6,232 nucleotides of DNA from Halobacteriales archaeon SW_5_68_122 (GCA_003022815.1 PXSL01000094.1:1-6232); one strand, 5' to 3'. Counted from the stretch's first letter, positions 1 through 5,760 are shown. Numbers and translations: made by a program. Notes: generated from the letters alone by a model not told the origin.

Positions 1-512
1 GCCTCGCGGGCGACGTCGCGGGCGACCCCCAGCAGTTCCGCGCGGCCGCCGTAGGCCAGGGCGACGTTCAGGTGGAGTTCGTCGTACTGTGCGGTGCGGG
101 CCTCGGCGTAGTCGACGGCCTCCCGGACCCGCGGGGGTAGCCGGTCGACCTCGCCGATGGCCCGGATGCGGACCTCCCGGTCGTGGACCTCCTCGCGGTC
201 GGCAAAGGAGCGGAGTTTCTCGGTGATGAGGTCGAACAGCGCCTCGCGCTCGTTGGGCGGGCGCTCGAAATTCTCCGTCGAAAAGGCGTACAGCGTCAAC
301 TCCTCGATGCCGAGGTCGCCGCACCACCGGAGGACCCGCTCGGTGGTGTCGGCGCCGGCGCGGTGGCCCTCCGTTTTTTCCTCGCCCTGCTTTTCGGCGT
401 AGCGGCGGTTCCCGTCCTGGATGACGGCGACGTGGGTCGGGACGCCGCCGATCTCCCGCTCGAGCAGGCGTTCGTAGGCGCCTACCATCCGGCGGCGGAC
501 TCCTCCGAGCAT
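1..512 (-). CDS. uppS: Cis-prenyltransferase (undecaprenyl/polyprenyl diphosphate synthase), N-terminal part, cut by window edge
   Basis: This enzyme condenses isopentenyl diphosphate in cis onto an allylic diphosphate, making the long polyprenyl lipid that in archaea becomes the glycan carrier for protein N-glycosylation. About 170 residues are visible. The substrate-binding motif HVAVIQDGNRRYA lies at residues 27-39, with the catalytic Asp at 33. LTLYAFSTENFERP (72-85) and LNVALAYGGRAE (148-159) are further family signatures. The C-terminal RxSG region is beyond the window, so the gene is partial, not broken. I chose ATG at 512 because an Arg-rich lead-in before the AYERLLER segment is, as I recall, common in haloarchaeal homologues. 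ATG at 488 is also possible: GGAGGAG at 506-500 lies 11 bases before it and would be a Shine-Dalgarno. The gene is divergent from cspA. The family call is firm; chain length and exact product are not readable here. Confidence 0.93.
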   Translation of the reverse strand, partial: MLGGVRRRMVGAYERLLEREIGGVPTHVAVIQDGNRRYAEKQGEEKTEGHRAGADTTERVLRWCGDLGIEELTLYAFSTENFERPPNEREALFDLITEKLRSFADREEVHDREVRIRAIGEVDRLPPRVREAVDYAEARTAQYDELHLNVALAYGGRAELLGVARDVARE

Positions 513-610
513 CTATCGGGCACGTAACACCCCAGCCAAATGAGTGTTGCTGGTCCGGGCGGGCCTCGCCGGCGGACCGCAAGAGCCGGACAACGCCGGT
601 GGATGTGTCG

Positions 611-657
611 CCCTCAGCGAGGGGGTAACGGCCGTCTCGCCGGGCGCTACCCGTTAC
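611..657. repeat. Small inverted repeats in the uppS-cspA divergent spacer
   Basis: The 201-base spacer between the uppS start and cspA contains no convincing gene. It holds a short hairpin, CCCTC-agc-GAGGG (611-623), followed by a 7-base inverted repeat GTAACGG (625-631) and CCGTTAC (651-657) separated by 19 bases. The repeat lies about 24 bases upstream of the cspA TATA-like box, where an archaeal activator or repressor could bind. Both may be chance in DNA this rich in G+C. Confidence 0.25.
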
Positions 658-680
658 TTGCCCGTCAGGTAGCCACAGGC

Positions 681-688
681 TTTTTATT
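681..688 (+). promoter_or_regulatory. TATA-like box of cspA
   Basis: TTTTTATT stands out in G+C-rich surroundings. It is centred about 29 bases before the ATG at 714, which predicts an mRNA with a leader of only a few bases, typical of haloarchaea. No Shine-Dalgarno is visible before the ATG. Confidence 0.7.
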
Positions 689-713
689 CGGGCACGTTCT
701 TCCGTTATGTGCA

Positions 714-908
714 ATGGCGCAAGGCGAGGTTGACTTCTTCAACGACACCGGCGGTTACGGGTTCATCGAGACCGACGAGGCTGACGAGGACGTCTTCTTC
801 CACATGGAGGACGTCGGCGGCCCCGACCTCGAGGAGGGTCAGGAGGTCGAGTTCGAGATAGAGCAGGCCGAGAAGGGCCCGCGGGCCAAGAACCTCGAGC
901 GCCTGTAA
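714..908 (+). CDS. cspA: CspA-type cold-shock protein
   Basis: This is a complete 64-residue protein, the normal size of a single cold-shock domain. These proteins form a small five-stranded OB-fold barrel that binds single-stranded RNA or DNA and keeps mRNA unstructured. The first RNA-binding motif is GGYGFIET at residues 13-20 (family form KGFGFI). The second is DVFFHMEDV at 26-34 (family form VFVHFS). The central and C-terminal strands follow as [10 protein letters not shown] and [10 protein letters not shown]. The ATG at 714 is chosen because the family N-terminus begins there and the TATA-like box sits at the leaderless distance. An upstream in-frame extension to 540 has no domain content. 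The protein is very acidic, as expected for a high-salt cytoplasm. It is monocistronic by spacing (101 bases to the next gene). Confidence 0.95.
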   Translation: MAQGEVDFFNDTGGYGFIETDEADEDVFFHMEDVGGPDLEEGQEVEFEIEQAEKGPRAKNLERL

Positions 909-980
909 CCCGGCGACGACGGCAGCGAAAACCACAGCGGCGCGGTACGGGCGGTTCACACTCGTCGCGGACCGTGACCT

Positions 981-988
981 GTATTACT
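981..988 (+). promoter_or_regulatory. TATA-like box of the DUF5778-like gene
   Basis: GTATTACT is centred about 26 bases before the ATG at 1010, so transcription would start at or next to the start codon (leaderless). Confidence 0.6.
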
Positions 989-1009
989 CTCGGTAGCGTC
1001 AGCTTAACC

Positions 1010-1414
1010 ATGAGCGACGCTGTCGACGAGGACCTCTACCGGCGGACTGAGGCGCTGTTGGAACCGGGCGACATCCGGCTGAACGGCGTCATCGTCCGGA
1101 CGGACCTGACGGGCGAGGAGGAACCGACGCTCCATCAGGCGACGCTGGACATCGGCGACCTCATCGCCGAGGCCGTGGGCATCGACCCCGCGGACACCTA
1201 CGTGTACTCCGGCAACGACAACCCCGAGTTCGGCGTCAACCAACACCAGGGGCTGACCCTCGACGACGAGGCATTCGTCTGGGAGTGCCAGCAACTCATG
1301 CGTGACGGCACCTACGACATCGTCTTCTACTACGAGGCCGACGCCGACCAGTCGGCGGTCATCGAGGGCGTCGAGGAGCTGGGCTTCGACGCGACCGGCG
1401 TCGAGGGCGAGTAG
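1010..1414 (+). CDS. Small conserved haloarchaeal protein, DUF5778-like
   Basis: This is a complete 134-residue, strongly acidic, soluble protein with no signal peptide or membrane segment. From memory it matches the halophile-restricted DUF5778 family. Its function is unknown and I do not propose one. Recognisable stretches are the start (DEDLYRRTEALLEPGDI), a central GNDNPEFGVNQHQGLTL, and EFVWECQQLMRDGTYDIVFYY-like residues near the C-terminus, followed by a short alpha/beta tail ending in GFDATGVEGE. I chose ATG at 1010 rather than the in-frame GTG at 974 because the TATA-like box at 981-988 would lie inside a gene starting at 974 but fits a leaderless start at 1010. It stands alone, with 101 bases upstream and 63 downstream, so the neighbouring heme operon is not good evidence for a shared role. 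The gene is certain; the family name is moderately sure. Confidence 0.85.
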   Translation: MSDAVDEDLYRRTEALLEPGDIRLNGVIVRTDLTGEEEPTLHQATLDIGDLIAEAVGIDPADTYVYSGNDNPEFGVNQHQGLTLDDEAFVWECQQLMRDGTYDIVFYYEADADQSAVIEGVEELGFDATGVEGE

Positions 1415-1421
1415 CGCCGAC

Positions 1422-1437
1422 GCGGCCCGCCGGCCGC
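1422..1437. terminator. Hairpin after the DUF5778-like gene
   Basis: GCGGCC-CGCC-GGCCGC forms a 6-base-pair stem with a 4-base loop, starting 8 bases after the stop codon. No T-run follows, so archaeal-type termination is not well supported. In this base composition the palindrome may be chance. Confidence 0.25.
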
Positions 1438-1444
1438 AGGCGGG

Positions 1445-1455
1445 CATCTTATTGC
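1445..1455 (+). promoter_or_regulatory. TATA-like box of the ahbAB operon
   Basis: CATCTTATTGC is centred about 27 bases before the ATG at 1478. It predicts a leaderless transcript for the heme operon. No Shine-Dalgarno precedes the ATG. Confidence 0.6.
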
Positions 1456-1477
1456 CGGGAAACCCCGAGAGCCGACA

Positions 1478-2542
1478 ATGAGCGAGACTGCAGAGCTGGA
1501 CCGCCTCGACCGGGCCATCGTCAACGCCTTCCAGGGGGGCTTTCCAGTCGTCGAGGAGCCCTTCGAGCCGGCCGCGACGGCACTGCGGGACCGCGGTGTC
1601 GACGTGTCGGGCGGGGAGCTGCTCGAGCGAGTCCGCCAGCTGGACGAGGCGGGCATCCTGACGCGGTTCGGCGCCCTCATCAATGCTCAGGAAATCGGCG
1701 GGACCGCCACGCTGGTCGCAATGTGCGCCCCCGAGGAGCGGTTCGACGAGGTGGCCGAGCAGGTCAACGCCCACCGCGAGGTGGCCCACAACTACCGGCG
1801 GGAGCACCCCCACCTAAACATGTGGTTCGTGGTCTCGGTTTCAGACCCCGACGCCGTCGAGCGGGTGCTGGCCGACATCGAGGCCGAAACCGGCCAGGAG
1901 ACATACAACCTGCCGAAGCGGCAGGAGTTCCGCGTGGAGGCGAAGTTTCCCCTCGACGGGCTGGTCTCCGGGGGCGACGTCGACTGCTCAGGGCTAGGGC
2001 CGGACGTCGACCCGGTCGACCGCGACACCCTGACGCCGGCCGAGCGGGACCTCGTCGTCGAGATTCAGGACGGCCTACCGGTCACCGCGACGCCGTACGC
2101 CGACGTGGCCGCCGAACTCGGCGCCGACCCCGAGTGGGTCCGCCAGACTATCAGGCGGTTCAACGCCGAGGGGAAGGTCCGTCGGGTCGGGGTCGTCCCG
2201 AACCACTACGCGCTGGGCTACACCGAGAACGGCATGACCGTCTGGGACGTCCCCGACGACGCCGTCGACGAGGTGGGGCCGGCCGTCGCCTCGCTGGAGT
2301 TCGTCACCCACTGCTACGAGCGGCCCCGCCACGAGGGCGTCTGGCCGTACAACTTCTTCGCGATGACCCACGGCCGCTCGGAGGCCGAGAGCCAGCGCCG
2401 CATCGAGGAGGTGCGGGAGACGATGGCCGAACACTGGGACGTCGCCGACGAGGACTGGGAGGCGCTGTTCTCGACGGAGATACTGAAGAAGACCGGCATT
2501 CGGATGGCCGAGCGGGCCGACGCGAACACGGAGCGAGCATGA
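1478..2542 (+). CDS. ahbAB: Fused siroheme decarboxylase AhbA-AhbB
   Basis: This 354-residue protein carries two Lrp/AsnC-like siroheme decarboxylase modules in one chain; many other organisms have AhbA and AhbB as separate proteins. The complex removes the C12 and C18 acetate carboxyl groups from siroheme, giving 12,18-didecarboxysiroheme on the alternative heme pathway. Module 1 has a winged-helix start (LDRLDRAIVNAF, 7-18) and the active-site region HNYRREHPHLNMWFVV (104-119). Module 2 restarts with TPAERDLVVEIQ (186-197) and has THCYERPRHEGVWPYNFFAM (277-296). The tail STEILKKTGIRM is also typical. A Cys/Gly-rich linker near 163-180 joins the two. The HTH folds can mislead automatic annotation into calling this a transcription regulator; the HxYxR and WPYN motifs argue for the enzyme. 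Its stop overlaps the next start (ATGA, 2539-2542), implying translational coupling. I infer that it is the first gene of the operon. Confidence 0.9.
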   Translation: MSETAELDRLDRAIVNAFQGGFPVVEEPFEPAATALRDRGVDVSGGELLERVRQLDEAGILTRFGALINAQEIGGTATLVAMCAPEERFDEVAEQVNAHREVAHNYRREHPHLNMWFVVSVSDPDAVERVLADIEAETGQETYNLPKRQEFRVEAKFPLDGLVSGGDVDCSGLGPDVDPVDRDTLTPAERDLVVEIQDGLPVTATPYADVAAELGADPEWVRQTIRRFNAEGKVRRVGVVPNHYALGYTENGMTVWDVPDDAVDEVGPAVASLEFVTHCYERPRHEGVWPYNFFAMTHGRSEAESQRRIEEVRETMAEHWDVADEDWEALFSTEILKKTGIRMAERADANTERA

Positions 2543-3103
2543 TTCCGCTGTACCACGACTTCACCGACGAGACGGTGCTGGTGTTCGGCGGCGGGAGCGT
2601 CGGCGCCCGGAAGGCCCGCCGGTTCGCCCGCGAGGCGTCGGTGGGCATGGTTCGACCAGGTCGACCCCGCCCTGGCCGTCGCCGCCACCGACGACCCCGA
2701 GGTGAACGAGGCCGTCGCGCGGGCGGCCGACGAGCGGGGCGTGCTGGTCAACCGGACGGACCGCTCGGGCGGCCGCGATATCGGCAGCATCGTCGTGCCG
2801 GCGACGGTTCGGGACGGCGAGGTGACCGTCGCCGTCTCGACGGGTGCCTCGAGTCCGGCGCTGGCGCGGGAGCTCCGGAAGCGCATCGGGGCTGAAATCG
2901 AGGGCGCGGGCGAGCTGGCGACAGTCACCGCCGAGGTCCGCGAGGAGCTGAAGAAGCGAGACGTCGCCCCTGACCGCCGGCGGGCGGCGGTCCGGGCGGC
3001 CGTGGCATCTCCGAGGGTTTGGAAGGATTTAGGTACGGGAGAGTCCAACTCACGACGAACGGTAGACGCCGTCGTCGAATCGGCGCTGGGTGAGACGGAG
3101 TGA
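2539..3103 (+). pseudogene. Precorrin-2 dehydrogenase / sirohydrochlorin ferrochelatase-like gene with internal deletion and frameshift
   Basis: The intact family (Met8 or CysG N-terminal type) oxidises precorrin-2 to sirohydrochlorin with NAD. Frame 1 from ATG 2539 encodes the Rossmann start, with VLVFGGGSVGARKARRF at about residues 13-29, and runs as homologous protein to about 2643. Homology resumes in another frame from about 2645 with AWFDQVDPALAVAATDD, then VNRTDRSGG, the VAVSTGASSPALARELR segment and the helical C-terminus, to TGA at 3101. The span is 565 bases, not a multiple of three. Between the first Rossmann helix and the ATDD strand the family normally has about 35-40 residues; only about 9 are present, so roughly 25-30 codons are missing at about 2641-2645. 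Read literally, frame 1 stops at 2893-2895, giving 118 mostly meaningless residues. A restart at GTG 2702 would give only the C-terminal 133 residues. Start and stop overlap ahbAB and hemA by 4 bases each, so this is the middle operon gene. The damage is either real or an assembly error. Confidence 0.85.
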
Positions 3104-4461
3104 CCACGGGAACGGAGATCGTCGCCGGCGCGAGCGTCTCCCACAGCCACGCGAACGTCCCGGACATCGAGACCGCATGTGCCGACAGCCAGCGGGTCGC
3201 AGTCGAGTCACTGCTGGAGGACCCACGCGTCTCGGAGGCGTTCGTCATCCAGACGTGCAACCGGGCGGAGGCGTACGTCGTTTCCGACGACGAGGAGACG
3301 GCCCGGGATATCCTGTCGGCGCACTTCGAGGCCGTCAACGGCGACGCCGTCCGCGAGATGGGCCACGAGGCCAGCCTCAGGCACCTGATGAGAGTCGCCT
3401 GCGGGCTGGAGTCGCTCGTCCTCGGCGAGGACCAGATCATCGGGCAGATGCGGGAGGCCTACGAGGACGCCCGCGCGGTCGGCGGTATCGGGCCAACGCT
3501 GGACGACGCGGTGCTGAAGGCGCTGCACGTCGGCGAGCGGGCCCGCGAGGAGACAGCCATCAACGAGGGCGTGCTCTCGCTGGGGTCGGCGGCGGTCCGG
3601 CTCGCCGAGTCCGAGGGCGACCTCAAGGACCCGACCGCACTCGTCGTCGGCGCCGGCGAGATAGCGACGCTGGCGGCCCGCTCGGTGGCCGAAACCGCAG
3701 ACCGGGTCCTCGTCGCCAACCGGACGCTGCCGCACGCCGAACACATTGTGGGCGAACTCGACGTCGACGGGTCGGCCGTCGGCCTCGGGGCGTTGCCCGC
3801 CGCCCTCGCGGAGGCCGACGTCGTCATCTCGGCGACCAGCAGCGACGGCCACGTCGTCGACGTCGACGCGCTGTCGGGGGCCGGCGAGGCGTTCGTCGTC
3901 GACCTGGCACAGCCGCGCGACGTCGTCCCCGCGGCCGACGACCTCAAGGGGGTGTCCGTCCACGACCTCGACACCCTGGAGTCGGTCACCGAGGCGACCC
4001 GCGAGCGCCGTCGGGGGGCCGCCCAGTCGGTCGAGTCGATGATAGACGAGGAGTTCGACCGCCTGTTGAACCAGTACAAGCGCAAGCGCGCCGACGAGGT
4101 CATCGCGGCGATGTACGAGGGTGCCGAGCGAATCAAGAGCCGCGAACTCCGAACCGCGGTGGGCAAACTCGAGGCCGAGACCGACGGCGAGGTCTCCGAA
4201 CACCACCGCGAGGTGCTGGAGTCGATGGCCGACGCCCTCGTGAGCCAGCTGCTGTCGGCGCCGACCCAGAGCCTTCGGGAGGCCGCCGAGAACGACGACT
4301 GGTCGACCATCAACGCCGCCCTCCAGCTGTTCGGGCCGGGCCTCGAACCGAAGCCCTCCGAGATGCCGTCACTGCCGGACGGCCCCGAGTCCATCCCCGA
4401 GGAGATGCGCCAGCAGATGCCGGCCGCCGTCCTCGAGCAACTGCAGGCCGAAGAGGACTGA
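3100..4461 (+). CDS. hemA: Glutamyl-tRNA reductase
   Basis: This enzyme reduces glutamyl-tRNA(Glu) with NADPH to glutamate-1-semialdehyde, the first committed step of C5-route tetrapyrrole synthesis. The 453-residue chain is complete. The catalytic Cys is at 53 in VIQTCNRAEAY. The conserved GLESLVLGEDQIIGQMREAY lies at about 102-121. The NADPH-binding Rossmann motif is LVVGAGEIATLAA (181-193), followed by VLVANRT. A long helical dimerisation domain covers about 300-411. The last 40 or so residues are a Pro- and acid-rich extension (GPGLEPKPSEMP onward). The start is GTG at 3100: it overlaps the preceding TGA as GTGA, and the N-terminal IVAGASVSHSHANV matches the family immediately after it. 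No in-frame ATG fits. It is the last gene of the heme operon and depends on translational coupling with a damaged upstream frame. Feedback by heme is known for some homologues but cannot be read here. Confidence 0.96.
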   Translation: MTTGTEIVAGASVSHSHANVPDIETACADSQRVAVESLLEDPRVSEAFVIQTCNRAEAYVVSDDEETARDILSAHFEAVNGDAVREMGHEASLRHLMRVACGLESLVLGEDQIIGQMREAYEDARAVGGIGPTLDDAVLKALHVGERAREETAINEGVLSLGSAAVRLAESEGDLKDPTALVVGAGEIATLAARSVAETADRVLVANRTLPHAEHIVGELDVDGSAVGLGALPAALAEADVVISATSSDGHVVDVDALSGAGEAFVVDLAQPRDVVPAADDLKGVSVHDLDTLESVTEATRERRRGAAQSVESMIDEEFDRLLNQYKRKRADEVIAAMYEGAERIKSRELRTAVGKLEAETDGEVSEHHREVLESMADALVSQLLSAPTQSLREAAENDDWSTINAALQLFGPGLEPKPSEMPSLPDGPESIPEEMRQQMPAAVLEQLQAEED

Positions 4462-4492
4462 CCCCTGGGAGGCGTTCCCGCGCCGGCGACAG

Positions 4493-4501
4493 CTGTTTGT
4501 T
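4493..4501 (+). promoter_or_regulatory. Possible weak TATA-like box of the acetyltransferase gene
   Basis: CTGTTTGTT is the only A/T-leaning run in the 61-base gap after hemA. It is centred about 26 bases before the ATA at 4523, matching the leaderless spacing of other genes here. It deviates from the usual box, so confidence is low, but it supports 4523 as the original start. Confidence 0.35.
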
Positions 4502-4522
4502 CCGCCCGCTCAAGCACCGATC

Positions 4523-4954
4523 ATAAGCACGGTCCGTGACCTCACCCCCCGGGACGCCGAAGCGCTGGCGGCGCTGTACCGCGACTACGAGTGGTGGGAC
4601 GACCGCACTGTCGAGGACGTTCGACGGGCGCTCGCGGAGACGGCGGTGGCGGTCGGTGTCGAGACCGACGGCGAACTGGTCGCCGCCACCCGCGTGCTGA
4701 CCGACTACATCTACTACGCGAAAGCCTACGATGTCATCGTCGCCGCCGACAGCCGCGGCGAGGGCCACGGCGAGCGACTGCTCGAGGCGGTCGTCGATCA
4801 CCCGGACCTGCGGGCGGTCGACGGACTGGCGCTGAACTGCCGGGCGGGCCTCGTCGGCTTCTACGAGTCGGTCGGCTTCGAGCGGTTCGACCCCGAGATG
4901 AAGGTGCCGGAGGGCGGCACCGAGGCGTTGGTCAGGATGACCTACGAGCCGTAG
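4523..4954 (+). CDS. GNAT-family N-acetyltransferase with ATA at the expected start
   Basis: This protein belongs to the GNAT fold, which transfers acetyl from acetyl-CoA to an amine; its substrate cannot be read. From 4523 the frame gives 143 residues, a normal GNAT length. It has the N-terminal strand and helices (STVRDLTPRDAEALAALYR), the central strands, and motif A with the acetyl-CoA-binding RGEGHG loop (78-83) inside VIVAADSRGEGHGERLL. The C-terminal GFYESVGFERF (112-122) is motif B. No ATG, GTG or TTG lies in frame between the hemA end and GTG 4646. Starting at 4646 would give 102 residues lacking the first strand and both N-terminal helices. The codon before AGC-ACG-GTC is ATA, where ATG would give a typical MSTVRDL start. 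So the true start is probably 4523, with a lost or sequencing-error ATG, or a rare ATA initiation. It follows hemA by 61 bases and converges on the RNase H-like gene across 21 bases. Confidence 0.75.
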   Translation: MSTVRDLTPRDAEALAALYRDYEWWDDRTVEDVRRALAETAVAVGVETDGELVAATRVLTDYIYYAKAYDVIVAADSRGEGHGERLLEAVVDHPDLRAVDGLALNCRAGLVGFYESVGFERFDPEMKVPEGGTEALVRMTYEP

Positions 4955-4975
4955 CGGGTGTCACAGCAGTTCCCG

Positions 4976-5592
4976 TCAGTCGCTTGCTGGTTCGCCGCCG
5001 AGGGCGCCGTCGCGCCGGTCGCGGTCGGCGCGCGACGGCGGCGGGTAGCGGTCGTCATTGGGGGCCCGCCACCGCTCATCGTTGTGGGGCAGCACACAGC
5101 GGTCCGGTTCGCGGTTGACGTGGGCGTACTGGTCGGGGGTGTTGGCGAGCGGGTGGGCGGGGTTGTCGCCGCTGGCGATGCGGGCGGCGCGCAGTTCGTC
5201 GAAGCCGGCGACTCGGGCGCGGATGCCCCGCCAGTGGTGGGCCGTTCCCGAGGGCACCTCATAGGGGTGCGGCGGGCGGGTGTCGGGCGCCTCGCCGGCC
5301 AGCGTCGCGCGGTTGACGTTGGCCGCCAGGTCGTCGTGGTCGAGCAGGACGCCGACCCGGGCGCCGTCGGGGGCGCGGGCGGCCAGCACGTCAAGGCCGA
5401 GATGCAGCGCCCGGTACTCGGCGACGTTGTTGTCCGGCGCCGAGTGCGGCACCGACAGTCGGGCGACCCGCTCGCCGTCGCGGGTCTGGATGACCGCCCC
5501 GAGGCCGCCGTGCCGGGCGGCGGGTGCGCGATGTGTGGGGTGGGCGAGTCGTCGAACAGGTTCCGCAGGACCGGCCGACAGTACGCGGCCAT
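4976..5592 (-). pseudogene. RNase H-like (RVT_3 fold) protein gene with internal deletion and frameshift
   Basis: The gene starts at ATG 5592, correctly placed behind a clear TATA box, and reads MAAYCRPVLRNLFDDS then PTPHIAHPP. At about 5524-5512 the frame changes and the protein continues as GGLGAVIQTRDGERVARL, then NNVAEYRALHLGL (the RNase H catalytic-Glu motif) and VGVLLDHDDLAANVN (third acidic position), to TGA at 4978-4976. The span is 617 bases, not a multiple of three. In RNase HI folds the first strand with the catalytic Asp (DG) lies about ten residues before the GxG-A-V segment. No DG is found there in any frame, so a piece of perhaps 10-20 codons is missing, not just one base. The equivalent of the fourth catalytic Asp is His in NPAHPLAN. 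About 50 further residues of unknown role end in an Arg/Asp-rich tail. Cellular substrate (RNA/DNA hybrids, or something else) is unproven. Confidence 0.75.
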
Positions 5593-5613
5593 ACCGTCAT
5601 TCAGCATCCGCCG

Positions 5614-5621
5614 TATATAAA
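5614..5621 (-). promoter_or_regulatory. TATA box of the RNase H-like gene
   Basis: On the minus strand TTTATATA (5621 to 5614) is the best TATA box in the window. It is centred about 25-26 bases before ATG 5592, so that ATG is preferred over the in-frame ATG at 5607, which is too close to the box. It predicts a leaderless transcript. Confidence 0.8.
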
Positions 5622-5632
5622 TCCACGGGCGA

Positions 5633-5653
5633 GCGTCGGACGGGCGTCGGACG
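5633..5653. repeat. Tandem 10-base direct repeat upstream of the RNase H-like promoter
   Basis: GCGTCGGACG occurs at 5633-5642 and again at 5644-5653, an 11-base period, about one helical turn. It begins 12 bases upstream of the TATA box of the minus-strand gene, and lies between two divergent promoters. It could be a regulator site on one face of the DNA, or simply a short duplication. Confidence 0.4.
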
Positions 5654-5725
5654 CGGGCCCGGCCGTCCACCCGAACGCCTACGAGGGGCGAGGGCGGCGA
5701 TGTATGGCCGTCCGCGCCCGGTTCC

Positions 5726-5738
5726 GAAAGCTTCACTC
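5726..5738 (+). promoter_or_regulatory. Possible promoter box of the EamA transporter gene
   Basis: GAAAGCTTCACTC is the only A/T-leaning run before the transporter. It is centred about 28 bases before GTG 5761, matching the leaderless pattern. It supports GTG 5761 over the in-frame ATG at 5704, which would add an Arg-rich lead not expected in the family. Confidence 0.45.
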
Positions 5739-5760
5739 CCGGGCCGTTCGGCGTCCCCGT

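Noticed and set aside
540..713. In-frame N-terminal extension of cspA
   Set aside because: It is Arg/Gly-rich with no domain, and the TATA-like box at 681-688 lies inside it; the family N-terminus starts at 714.
1004..1813. 269-codon minus-strand open frame
   Set aside because: It is antisense to the DUF5778-like gene and ahbAB, crosses two plus-strand genes and a promoter, and has no recognisable motif.
1478..2542. Transcription regulator of the Lrp/AsnC family
   Set aside because: The duplicated modules with HNYRREH, HCYERP and WPYN motifs, and the heme-gene neighbours, fit the siroheme decarboxylase branch of the fold.
2539..3103. Programmed frameshift or two-protein split in the precorrin-2 dehydrogenase gene
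   Set aside because: A slip or split would keep all family residues; here the second Rossmann strand region is absent from every frame, so a deletion explains it better.
3208..4517. Two long minus-strand frames antisense to hemA
   Set aside because: They mirror hemA codon structure (third-position G/C) and hold no domains or promoter.
3090..4526. 478-codon plus-strand open frame overlapping hemA
   Set aside because: It is the Arg/Gly-rich alternate frame typical of G+C-rich coding DNA, while hemA in the other frame carries all catalytic motifs.
4958..5620. 220-codon plus-strand open frame rich in Val, Gly and Arg
   Set aside because: It is antisense to the RNase H-like gene, whose promoter, start and RNase H motifs are on the minus strand.
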